Shown here: one piece after another, positions 19,814 through 27,399 of the stretch
Numbering within the stretch: position 1 is the stretch's first letter
Layout of the letters: each line of letters starts with the position of its first letter
Assembly: GCF_024707125.1 (NCBI RefSeq)
Contig: NZ_JANQAH010000009.1
Location: 682,001 to 746,000 of the forward strand
DNA: 64,000 nt
Origin: Devosia sp.
GTDB lineage: Bacteria; Pseudomonadota; Alphaproteobacteria; Rhizobiales; Devosiaceae
Direction: 5' to 3'
Program-made: the position numbers and the translations under genes
The notes under the pieces: model-generated
Seen by the model: the letters and a program-made list of their open reading frames with translations, nothing else
Databases searched by the model: none
What the model was told of the DNA's origin: nothing

Positions 19814-20866
19814 CTACCCCGCCAGTTTGCGGGGTTCGCGCGACAGATCGGCGAGCGAGGCCCGATCGATCAGCCGGCAAGGCATATAGACGCGGCCGTG
19901 TTCCGGCCGTCCTTCGATTTCGTCGAAAAGGCTCTCCACCGCCCGCGTGCCGATATCCCGGCCGGGCTTGGCAATGGTCGTCAATCCCGGAAGCGTAAAA
20001 GCGCCTGACGGGATGCCGTCAAAGCCAAGGATCGACACATCTTCAGGGCAGCGCAGCCCGCGCTCGCGCACCGCCATCATGGCGCCGATCGCCATCATGT
20101 CATTGGCGGCAAAGACGCAGATATGGCCGACATGCGGGCGGTCGAGTAGCCGCAACATGGCCTGCCGCCCGCCCTCGAACGTATATTCGCCGTCCTCGAC
20201 AACAAGCTGGGCAGGGTCCACATCCCTCTCGATGCAATGACGCTGCACAGTGTTGAGAAAGCGCGTGCGCGCCAGGCGGAATTTCGGCCCGGCAATAATC
20301 AGCGGCGCATGGTGTCCCTTGGAAACCAGATGGTTCAGCCCCAGCGTCACTGCCTGGGCAATATCGGAGCCAACGCTCGACACATCGGCAAAGCGCTCCG
20401 CGCTCGAACCGATCAGCACGAAGGGCAGGCCGAACCGGTCGAGATCATCGAGCGCGTCCGAAACCGGATTGACGATCGCTCCATCAACGCGCGCCCGACG
20501 CAGGGCCCGCAAATGGCTCTCTTCCTTGGCCGGGTCCCAGTCCGAGGAAAACACCAGCAGCGAAACATCCGCCTCCGCCGCCCGATCCTGCGCGCCCCGC
20601 GCCACATCGGCCCAGAAGGGGTTGGTGATATCGGGAATGACGAGGCCCAGCATGCCAGACCGCCCGGAGCGCATCCCCACCGCCAGGTGATTGCGCTCAT
20701 AGCCCACCGCCTTGGCCGCCGCGAGCACCCGCTCGCGCGTCTCATCGAGAATGCTTTCCGCGCCCGCAAGCGCCCGCGCCGCGGTGCTTTTCGACACCCC
20801 GGCCCGTTCAGCCACATCGATGATGGTAGGCCGGCGCTTGCGCAACGGCAGATCCTCCGCGGTCAA
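19814..20866 (-). CDS. LacI family transcriptional regulator of the CUT1 operon
   Basis: A 350-residue LacI/GalR regulator. The helix-turn-helix IIDVAERAGVSKSTAARAL lies at residues about 15-33, the hinge NHLAVGMRSGRS at about 60-71, and the effector domain runs from LGLVIPDITNPFWADVARG to residue 335. It is the first gene of the operon and its own upstream region carries a matching operator, so it is probably autoregulated and responds to the sugar imported by the adjoining transporter. The divergent gene is anaerobic nrdD, whose control looks separate. Confidence 0.92.
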   Translation of the reverse strand: MTAEDLPLRKRRPTIIDVAERAGVSKSTAARALAGAESILDETRERVLAAAKAVGYERNHLAVGMRSGRSGMLGLVIPDITNPFWADVARGAQDRAAEADVSLLVFSSDWDPAKEESHLRALRRARVDGAIVNPVSDALDDLDRFGLPFVLIGSSAERFADVSSVGSDIAQAVTLGLNHLVSKGHHAPLIIAGPKFRLARTRFLNTVQRHCIERDVDPAQLVVEDGEYTFEGGRQAMLRLLDRPHVGHICVFAANDMMAIGAMMAVRERGLRCPEDVSILGFDGIPSGAFTLPGLTTIAKPGRDIGTRAVESLFDEIEGRPEHGRVYMPCRLIDRASLADLSREPRKLAG

Positions 20867-20882
20867 TTTGCCATGACCTTCG

Positions 20883-20896
20883 TGGGAACGTTACCA
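20883..20896. promoter_or_regulatory. LacI-type operator upstream of the lacI-family gene
   Basis: TGGGAACGTTACCA is palindromic except for one base pair and matches the perfect palindrome at 19745-19758. It lies 17-30 bp before the lacI start codon, where a bound repressor would cover the promoter or 5' leader. Confidence 0.7.
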
Positions 20897-20972
20897 CGCG
20901 TTAGCGCGATGTCAACCGTCCAGCAACCAATCCGCCAGTTCGGACACGAAGTGCTAGCCAGTCGGGGCCGAT

Positions 20973-20990
20973 CTTTGCGTCAGCGCAAAG
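20973..20990. promoter_or_regulatory. FNR/FixK-type box upstream of nrdD
   Basis: CTTTGCGTCAGCGCAAAG is a perfect inverted repeat (7-4-7). Its core TTGC-N6-GCAA fits the FixK/FNR pattern TTG(A/C)-N6-(T/G)CAA. Its centre is 68.5 bp before the nrdD start codon, like the boxes before hemN and ubiT, which suggests low-oxygen activation. Confidence 0.75.
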
Positions 20991-21049
20991 ACGGTCAAAG
21001 CATACCACATCTATACATTTCGCAGTCGCGCCATACTAAGGGTTGTGAA

Positions 21050-22789
21050 ATGCATCGCGAAAAACCAGTGAATCCGCAGACAGTGGCGCCCCAGGTCGCG
21101 GTTGGCCAGAGTATCGAGGAATATCTCAACCGCTCCGACTGGCGGGTGAACGCCAATGCCAATCAGGGCTATTCGCTGGGCGGCCTCATCCTCAACATTT
21201 CGGGCAAGGTTGTCGCCAATTATTGGTTGTCCCACCTCTATCCCGCCGAAATCGGAGAGGCCCATCGCGAGGGCGACATCCACATCCATGACCTTGACGT
21301 GCTCGCGGGCTATTGCGCCGGCTGGTCGCTGCGAATGCTCCTGACCGAGGGACTCAACGGGGTGCCGGGCAAGGTCGAATCCGGCCCGCCAAAGCATTTT
21401 TCGAGCGCCGTCGGGCAGATCGTCAATTTCCTCGGCACGCTGCAGAACGAATGGGCCGGCGCCCAGGCCTTTAGTTCCTTCGACACCTATATGGCGCCCT
21501 TCATCCGCAAGGATGGGCTCAGCTATCGGCAGGTCCTGCAGTCAATGCAGGAGCTGGTCTACAATCTCAACGTGCCCTCGCGCTGGGGCACCCAAACCCC
21601 CTTCACCAATCTCACTTTCGACTGGACCTGTCCGGAGGACCTCAGGGATCAGGTGCCGCTGATCGGCGGGGAGGAGATGCAGTTCCGCTATGGCGATCTT
21701 CAGGCCGAAATGGACATGATCAACCGCGCCTATATCGAGGTGATGAGCAATGGCGACGCCCTGGGGCGCGTCTTCACCTTCCCGATCCCCACTTACAATA
21801 TTGCGCCCGATTTCCCCTGGGACAGCGAGAATGCCGACCGGCTTTTCGACATGACGGCCAAATACGGTCTGCCCTATTTCCAGAACTTCCTCAATTCCGA
21901 GCTCAAGCCGCACATGATCCGCTCCATGTGCTGCCGCCTGCAACTCGACCTCACCGAATTGCTCAAGCGCGGCAATGGCCTTTTCGGCAGCGCCGAACAG
22001 ACCGGTTCCATCGGCGTTGTGACGGTCAATTGCGCCCGGCTGGGCCATGTCTATCGCGGTGACGAAGCCGGGCTTTTTGCCCGCCTCGATGCTCTCCTCG
22101 ATCTCGGGCGCCTCAGTCTCGAGATCAAGCGCGACGTAGTGCAGCGCTATATGGACGAAGGGCTCTATCCCTATACCAGGCGCTATCTCGGCACGCTGCG
22201 CAATCATTTCTCGACGCTCGGGGTCAATGGCGTCAACGAGATGATCCGCAATTTCACTGGCGATTGCGAAGACATCACCACAGCCTGGGGGCATGCCTTT
22301 GCGGTGCGCGTGCTCGATCATGTGCGCAAGCGCATTGCCCAGTTTCAGGAAGAAACCGGCACCATGTTCAACCTCGAAGCGACGCCCGCCGAGGGCGCCA
22401 CCTATCGCTTCGCCAAGGAGGACCGGAAGCGGTTTCCCGGCATCATCCAGGCCGGAACCGACGAAAATCCCTACTATACCAACTCCAGCCAGCTCCCCGT
22501 CGGCTTCACCGACGACCCCTTCGAGGCGCTCGAAAAGCAGGACGAATTGCAGCGCAAATATACCGGCGGCACGGTGCTGCATCTCTATATGGGTTCGCGC
22601 CTGTCCTCGGGCGCGGCCTGCAAAAAGCTGGTGAAGCGGGCGCTGAGCAATTTCCGCCTGCCCTACATCACCGTCACCCCGACATTCTCGATCTGCCCCA
22701 CCCACGGCTATCTCGAAGGCGAGCACGCCTTCTGTCCCAAATGCGACGCCGAACGGCTCGCAGCCAAGCGGCAGGCCGCCGCATGCTGA
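21050..22789 (+). CDS. nrdD: Anaerobic ribonucleoside-triphosphate reductase, catalytic part lacking the glycyl-radical tail
   Basis: A 579-residue class III reductase that makes deoxynucleoside triphosphates without oxygen. The start at 21050 follows the FNR/FixK box; the open frame upstream overlaps the divergent lacI gene and has no homology. It starts directly at the core barrel (EEYLNRSDWRVNANAN, residues about 24-39), with no ATP cone. GDIHIHDLD lies near 80, a conserved MCCRLQLDL segment near 292-300, and the zinc motif CPTHGYLEGEHAFCPKC near 548-564. The RVxGY glycyl-radical motif that normally follows the zinc site is absent. It is encoded by the next small gene, in the same frame after a TGA. 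Confidence 0.92.
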   Translation: MHREKPVNPQTVAPQVAVGQSIEEYLNRSDWRVNANANQGYSLGGLILNISGKVVANYWLSHLYPAEIGEAHREGDIHIHDLDVLAGYCAGWSLRMLLTEGLNGVPGKVESGPPKHFSSAVGQIVNFLGTLQNEWAGAQAFSSFDTYMAPFIRKDGLSYRQVLQSMQELVYNLNVPSRWGTQTPFTNLTFDWTCPEDLRDQVPLIGGEEMQFRYGDLQAEMDMINRAYIEVMSNGDALGRVFTFPIPTYNIAPDFPWDSENADRLFDMTAKYGLPYFQNFLNSELKPHMIRSMCCRLQLDLTELLKRGNGLFGSAEQTGSIGVVTVNCARLGHVYRGDEAGLFARLDALLDLGRLSLEIKRDVVQRYMDEGLYPYTRRYLGTLRNHFSTLGVNGVNEMIRNFTGDCEDITTAWGHAFAVRVLDHVRKRIAQFQEETGTMFNLEATPAEGATYRFAKEDRKRFPGIIQAGTDENPYYTNSSQLPVGFTDDPFEALEKQDELQRKYTGGTVLHLYMGSRLSSGAACKKLVKRALSNFRLPYITVTPTFSICPTHGYLEGEHAFCPKCDAERLAAKRQAAAC

Positions 22790-22801
22790 AAGGAAAACCG
22801 C

Positions 22802-22987
22802 ATGAACATGATGACGACAAAGCCGTTGCGCGCCGAAATCACCCTCACCGAAGAAGAGCGTCAGCCCTGCGAGGTCTGGACCCGCGTCATGGGCTATCAT
22901 CGCCCCGTTTCCTCCTTCAATCGCGGCAAGAAGGGCGAGCACAATGAGCGTCGGTTCTTCAGCGAAAAGCAGGCAGCGCTCGGCTGA
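22802..22987 (+). CDS. Detached glycyl-radical domain of class III ribonucleotide reductase
   Basis: A 61-residue protein whose C-terminal half, CEVWTRVMGYHRPVSSFNRG, is the glycyl-radical loop of NrdD; Gly of RVMGY (residue about 31) would carry the radical. Normally these residues follow the zinc site of the same chain by about ten residues. Here the chain ends in TGA (22787-22789) and this ORF restarts 12 bases later in the same frame, with its own ribosome site (AAAGGAA) six bases before the ATG. Its tail overlaps nrdG by 44 bp. By analogy with the spare glycyl-radical protein GrcA of pyruvate formate-lyase, it should dock onto NrdD and be activated by NrdG; this is inference. Confidence 0.85.
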   Translation: MNMMTTKPLRAEITLTEEERQPCEVWTRVMGYHRPVSSFNRGKKGEHNERRFFSEKQAALG

Positions 22988-23597
22988 GCTGCGCGTTGGC
23001 GGGCTCACGAAAATCTCCACCTGCGATTGGCCCGGCGAACTGGTTGCCACCATTTTTTGCCAGGGCTGCCCCTGGGATTGCGGCTATTGCCACAATCCCC
23101 ACCTCATCCCTCCCACCTCAGAGGACACGATCCCGTGGTCCGAGGTCATGGATTTTCTTGCGAGCCGCCGGGGGCTGCTTGATGGTGTCGTCTTTTCCGG
23201 CGGCGAGCCAACCCTGCAGGCCGCATTGCCCGAGGCGATAAGGGCAGTGCGAGGCCTCGGTTTTCGGATCGGCCTCCACAGTGCCGGCCCCTATCCGGGC
23301 CGGCTGGCGCAGGTGCTGCCGCTGATCGATTGGATCGGCTTCGACGTCAAAGCCGCCTTTGCCGAATATCAGCGCGTCACCGGGGTTGCCGGCAGCGGCG
23401 CCAAGGGTCGGGCCAGCCTTCTCAAGGTTCTGGCGAGCGGCATTGCCTGCGATATCCGTACCACGGTGCACGACCTATTGCTCGACGAAATGGCTCTGGC
23501 GCGGCTGACCACCGAGCTTGAAACGCTCGGTGTTCCCGCCCATCGCCTGCAGCCGTTCCGGGCGACAGGCTGCACAAATCCGGCGCTGCTGGCCTAG
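22944..23597 (+). CDS. nrdG: Anaerobic ribonucleoside-triphosphate reductase activating protein (radical SAM)
   Basis: A 217-residue radical S-adenosylmethionine enzyme that installs the glycyl radical on the reductase. The 4Fe-4S motif CPWDCGYC (C-x3-C-x2-C) lies near residues 41-48, preceded by STCDWPGELVATIFCQG, and the SAM-binding FSGGEPTLQ near 90. It is longer than the ~154-residue E. coli NrdG and resembles the NrdG2-type activators. It starts inside the small glycyl-radical ORF, so enzyme, radical subunit and activator are translationally coupled. Its stop codon overlaps that of the convergent copCD gene in a shared CTAG. Confidence 0.92.
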   Translation: MSVGSSAKSRQRSAELRVGGLTKISTCDWPGELVATIFCQGCPWDCGYCHNPHLIPPTSEDTIPWSEVMDFLASRRGLLDGVVFSGGEPTLQAALPEAIRAVRGLGFRIGLHSAGPYPGRLAQVLPLIDWIGFDVKAAFAEYQRVTGVAGSGAKGRASLLKVLASGIACDIRTTVHDLLLDEMALARLTTELETLGVPAHRLQPFRATGCTNPALLA

Positions 23598-25183
23598 GGC
23601 ACCAGATCGAACTCGCCGCTGAGTTTGACCAATTCGAAATCGCTGACGCGCACCTCGACCTCCACCGTCCAGGCGCCGGGCAGGGGCAGCGGCATGCCGT
23701 TGGCGTGCCAGGTCCCCGCTGCATCCACCTCGGCCGAACGCGTCATGGGCGCAAGATCGACGCCGACCAACTCCACCGAAAGCCGCACCGCCCTGGGGGC
23801 GACTGTTTCGCCATCCGCCGTCGAGAGGCCGATGCTGAAATCGACCGGTCCGACTTTTGCCGGCGCAATCTGGACCGTGGCAACAAAGTCGCCTTGGGTG
23901 AGGGTCAGTTCGGCCGCCACCGGCTGTTCAAGGGCCAGAGCCCGCGGCGGCGGGGTAAAGCGCCAGCCGGAAACGAGGCAGAGAATGGCAAGGACCAGGA
24001 TGATTTCGCCAAGGATGGACCGGCGCATGCGCCCGATCGCCCCGGCATCCCCCGCCGCGGCGGGCGCGGTCAGCGCCCAGCGGTTCCAGCAGGCTATGGC
24101 AAAGAGCCCGGCCAGCAGCAGCAGTTTTGCGCCGAGAATGGCGCCATAGCCCGAGAGCCAGGCGGGACCGGGCCAGCCCAATTGCACAACGGCCAGAACC
24201 AGGCCGGACGCGACCAGCGGCACCACGGCGAAGGGAATGGCGCGGGAGAATTTGACGAGTGGCAGCGTCGCCACGGCGGGGTCGGCGCGCAACAGCAGGA
24301 TCAGCGGATAAAGCGCGCCCACCCACCAGGCGATGGCGACCACATGGAGGAAAAGCGCCGGCTTCATCAGCCATTGCGGCTGGGCAGCGCTTGCATGCCC
24401 GCTAAGGGAAACGGCGAGGCCGACCAAAAGAATGGCGGCAATGCCCAGGCCTTTGCCCCAGCCGTCACTCTTTGCGCCAAGGCCCACCAAGGCGATCACC
24501 AGGGCGCCCAGCGCCACCAGACTCGTCTGCCCGTAGACGGAAGCGACGCCCACAACCCAGACCCGGCCCTCCGCAAGATTGCCAAGCCCGAGCCCCAGAA
24601 TATCGAGGCCCTGGAGGCCGATGACCAAAAGCGCGGCCACCATGCCCGCAACCGTGGTGACCATGCTCAGGCGCCGGGCCGGTTGGGGAAGATCGGGCGA
24701 TAGCGCCCGAAAGGCCGCGCCGCCCGCCCCGAAGAAAAGACCGATAAAGAGAACGATCCGGGTCACCCAAAGCATGGTCGCCACCTCCGAATGGAGTGGG
24801 GTCACCTCAGCCACGACAGGTTCGGCGCCCGCAGCGCCGACGGAAAAGCTCGTCGTGCCGGCTATGGGATGCCCATCTGCAGAAATCGCGCGCCAGCTGA
24901 TCACACGCGTTCCCACCGCCTGATCGGCGGGCAGTTCGATGGTGAGGGCGTTCCCCACCGCAGAAACCGTGTCGAGCGGGCTCGTGGCGCCATCGAGGCC
25001 GACAAGGAGCACGGCAAGCGGGCTGACCGGTTCGTTGAAGGTCAGGACCAGCTCGGTCGGCGCTTCAGTGAGCACGGCGCCGTCGGCCGGCTGCGCGCTG
25101 AGCAGGCTCGCATGGGCAAAGACCGGCAGCGTGAAAACGATCGTCAGGAGCGCGACAACCGCGGCGGCGACTAGGCTACGCAA
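23594..25183 (-). CDS. Copper resistance/uptake protein, CopC-CopD fusion
   Basis: A 529-residue fusion. Residues 1-24 form a signal peptide ending before HASLLSAQPADGAVL, so the mature protein begins with the Cu-binding His of CopC domains; the CopC beta-sandwich continues to SADGHPIAGTTSFSVG (about 106-121). From residue about 135 there are some eight hydrophobic segments of a CopD-type membrane domain, then a soluble C-terminal domain of about 100 residues. Similar fusions include YcnJ. It probably moves copper across the inner membrane, useful for copper-containing oxidases. The start is TTG with GGAG eight bases upstream. Confidence 0.88.
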   Translation of the reverse strand: MRSLVAAAVVALLTIVFTLPVFAHASLLSAQPADGAVLTEAPTELVLTFNEPVSPLAVLLVGLDGATSPLDTVSAVGNALTIELPADQAVGTRVISWRAISADGHPIAGTTSFSVGAAGAEPVVAEVTPLHSEVATMLWVTRIVLFIGLFFGAGGAAFRALSPDLPQPARRLSMVTTVAGMVAALLVIGLQGLDILGLGLGNLAEGRVWVVGVASVYGQTSLVALGALVIALVGLGAKSDGWGKGLGIAAILLVGLAVSLSGHASAAQPQWLMKPALFLHVVAIAWWVGALYPLILLLRADPAVATLPLVKFSRAIPFAVVPLVASGLVLAVVQLGWPGPAWLSGYGAILGAKLLLLAGLFAIACWNRWALTAPAAAGDAGAIGRMRRSILGEIILVLAILCLVSGWRFTPPPRALALEQPVAAELTLTQGDFVATVQIAPAKVGPVDFSIGLSTADGETVAPRAVRLSVELVGVDLAPMTRSAEVDAAGTWHANGMPLPLPGAWTVEVEVRVSDFELVKLSGEFDLVP

Positions 25184-25200
25184 GGCTAACTCCGGCTAGA

Positions 25201-25232
25201 AGGAAAGCACTGTGTCCACGACGCGCTTTCCT
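25201..25232. promoter_or_regulatory. Inverted repeat in the copCD-hemN intergenic region
   Basis: AGGAAAGC (25201-25208) and GCTTTCCT (25225-25232) are perfect inverted halves separated by 16 bp, 18-49 bp before the copCD start codon. It could be an operator for copper-responsive control of copCD; no known consensus is matched. Confidence 0.35.
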
Positions 25233-25392
25233 GGGGTGAGTGGTGGCGCTCGTCCAACACAATTGCAGCCTCATAGCGCTCTTTCATCGGCATGGGCACT
25301 CAATAGGCGCATTCGCCCCCATTGCACTTGTTCTGGATCAACCGAGGCCATCCCATCCGGAAGGTGAGGCATGCGCGCAATCCCGATCCGGT

Positions 25393-25406
25393 TTGATCCG
25401 CATCAA
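25393..25406. promoter_or_regulatory. FNR-type box upstream of hemN
   Basis: TTGATCCGCATCAA is an exact match to the FNR consensus TTGAT-N4-ATCAA. Its centre is 63.5 bp before the hemN start codon; with the usual -41.5 spacing the transcript would start near 25441. Confidence 0.88.
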
Positions 25407-25462
25407 TCTCGCTTTCGTCCCCGAGTGATACTGGCTCTTGGTCAAACAAATCAGGTGCGGCG

Positions 25463-26818
25463 ATGCAGGACCAAACCACTTTTCTGGTCGAGAAATATTC
25501 AACGCCGGTTCCCCGCTATACCAGCTATCCCACGGCGCCGCATTTTCATGCCGGCATCGACACGAAAACCTATGCCCGCTGGCTCGCGGCCCTGCCCGAG
25601 CGCGCCACCATCTCGCTCTATCTCCACATTCCCTATTGCGATCGGCTCTGCTGGTTCTGCGGGTGCCACACCAAGCACACGCTGCGCTATGAGCCGGTCG
25701 CCGACTATCTGCTGGCGCTTTACGACGAAATCGCCTGGGTTTCCCAGCAATTGCGCGGGCGTGGCAAGGTGACGGCCATCCACCTCGGTGGCGGCTCGCC
25801 GACCCTGCTTGCGCCCGAGGATTTTGTGGTGCTCAAGCAAAAACTCGCGGAGCATTTCAATATCGCGCCTGATGCCCAGATCAGCATCGAGATCGACCCC
25901 AATGATCTCGATGACGGGCGCTACGACGCCATGGCCGATTTCGGCCTGACCCGCGCCAGCATCGGGGTGCAGGATTTTGACCCCAAGGTGCAGCAGGCGA
26001 TCAACCGTCTGCAGACGTTTGAACAGACGCGGGACGTTGTCGCCGCCATGCGGGCGCGAAATGTCCGCTCGGTCAATCTCGACCTCCTCTATGGCCTGCC
26101 GCATCAGACCGAGGCGGGGCTCGAAAGCACTATCGCTTCGGCCTTGTCCCTGGCGCCCGATCGGGTGGCGCTCTTTGGCTATGCCCATGTGCCCTGGATG
26201 AAACCGCACCAGAAGATGATCCCCGAAGCAGCCTTGCCCGATCGTCACGCCCGTTTCGCCCAGGCGCAACTGGCCGCGGAACGGCTCGAGGCGTCGGGCA
26301 TGGAAGCTATCGGCTTTGACCATTTTGCCCGGCCCGACGATGGGCTGGCGATTGCCGCCCGCACCGGCCGGCTCAGGCGCAATTTCCAGGGCTATACCGA
26401 AGATGGCGCCGATGCGCTGATCGGGCTTGGCGCTTCCGCCATCGGCCAATTGCCGCAGGGCTATGTGCAGAACATCACCGCGACCGGCGAGTATCGCAAG
26501 GCCGTCGCAGGCGGCAATGGCGCCATAGCCAAGGGTTTTGCCCTGATGCCGGCGGACAAATTACGCGCCCATGCCATCATGACACTGCTGTGCAAATTCA
26601 CCCTCTCGCCCCGCGACCTCTCGGGCTTCGGCGAAGCCGGCCTGGCGCTGTTCCACGAAATAGAGGCCATTGCCCTGGTTGATGAGGATGGACTGGTGGA
26701 AATGGCCGAGGGGCAATTCCGCGTCACCGCTCGCGGCCGCCCCTTCGTGCGCTCCATCGCCGCGCGTCTCGACAGCTATTTCGGCCAGGGCGCCGCGCGC
26801 CACTCGCTGGCGGTCTAG
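25463..26818 (+). CDS. hemN: Oxygen-independent coproporphyrinogen III oxidase
   Basis: A 451-residue radical SAM enzyme that decarboxylates coproporphyrinogen III to protoporphyrinogen IX without oxygen, in the cytosol. The cluster motif is CDRLCWFCGC (C-x3-C-x2-C-x-C) at residues about 60-69; HLGGGSPTLL lies near 110 and NLDLLYGLPHQT near 206. The C-terminal HemN domain ends with SIAARLDSYFGQG. Length matches E. coli HemN (457) rather than the shorter HemW. It has an exact FNR box upstream, and its stop overlaps the convergent ubiX stop in a CTAG. Confidence 0.95.
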   Translation: MQDQTTFLVEKYSTPVPRYTSYPTAPHFHAGIDTKTYARWLAALPERATISLYLHIPYCDRLCWFCGCHTKHTLRYEPVADYLLALYDEIAWVSQQLRGRGKVTAIHLGGGSPTLLAPEDFVVLKQKLAEHFNIAPDAQISIEIDPNDLDDGRYDAMADFGLTRASIGVQDFDPKVQQAINRLQTFEQTRDVVAAMRARNVRSVNLDLLYGLPHQTEAGLESTIASALSLAPDRVALFGYAHVPWMKPHQKMIPEAALPDRHARFAQAQLAAERLEASGMEAIGFDHFARPDDGLAIAARTGRLRRNFQGYTEDGADALIGLGASAIGQLPQGYVQNITATGEYRKAVAGGNGAIAKGFALMPADKLRAHAIMTLLCKFTLSPRDLSGFGEAGLALFHEIEAIALVDEDGLVEMAEGQFRVTARGRPFVRSIAARLDSYFGQGAARHSLAV

Positions 26819-27399
26819 GCAAGACCCTGCCCGGTCCACGGGCGGGCCTCGGGCTCGCCCGGCAGCGCGAGCAGGTCAATGGCGCGCGCCGCCAGATGAT
26901 CGACAATGTCGGCAACCGTCTGTGGCAATTGATAAAAGGCCGGAACGGGCGGCATCACCGTGGCACCCATTTCGGTGACCGCCAGCATGTTTCGCAAATG
27001 GCCCAGATGCAGCGGCGTCTCGCGCGCCAAAAGCACCAGCCGCCGACGCTCCTTGAGCTGCACATCGGCGGCGCGAGCAATCAGATTGTCGCTGATGCCG
27101 CAGGCAATGGCGGCGAGCGTGCGCATGGAGCAGGGCGCCACGATCATTCCCGCGACCCGGAAGGAGCCGCTGGCAATGCTGGCCCCGATATCGTCATGGG
27201 CGTGAAACTGGAATGCCAGACGACGCAATCGTTCGAGCGCGTCCGCGTCCACTTCGTGTCGCAAGGTCCGCTCGGCAGAGGGCGAAACCACGACATGGGT
27301 TTCCACATCGCCACGCGCCGCCAGTTTTTCAACCGCGCGCAGGCCGAGAGCCGCCCCCGAAGCGCCGGTCAGGGCGACAATGACGCGTTGCTTGCTCAT
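26815..27399 (-). CDS. ubiX: Flavin prenyltransferase UbiX
   Basis: A 194-residue flavoprotein that prenylates FMN to make the prenyl-FMN cofactor needed by UbiD decarboxylases. Visible are the N-terminal ALTGASGAALGLR (residues about 9-21), MIVAPCSMRTLAAIACGISDNLIARAADV (about 88-116, the FMN-binding part) and ETPLHLGHLRNMLAV (about 128-142). It starts within the last codons of ubiD (4-bp overlap), so cofactor maker and user are co-translated. Confidence 0.95.
   Translation of the reverse strand: MSKQRVIVALTGASGAALGLRAVEKLAARGDVETHVVVSPSAERTLRHEVDADALERLRRLAFQFHAHDDIGASIASGSFRVAGMIVAPCSMRTLAAIACGISDNLIARAADVQLKERRRLVLLARETPLHLGHLRNMLAVTEMGATVMPPVPAFYQLPQTVADIVDHLAARAIDLLALPGEPEARPWTGQGLA

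Noticed and set aside
22787..22801. UGA after nrdD as a selenocysteine or programmed read-through codon
   Set aside because: A ribosome site and ATG follow at good spacing, which favours separate translation. No selenocysteine insertion stem was evident, though read-through cannot be excluded without protein data.
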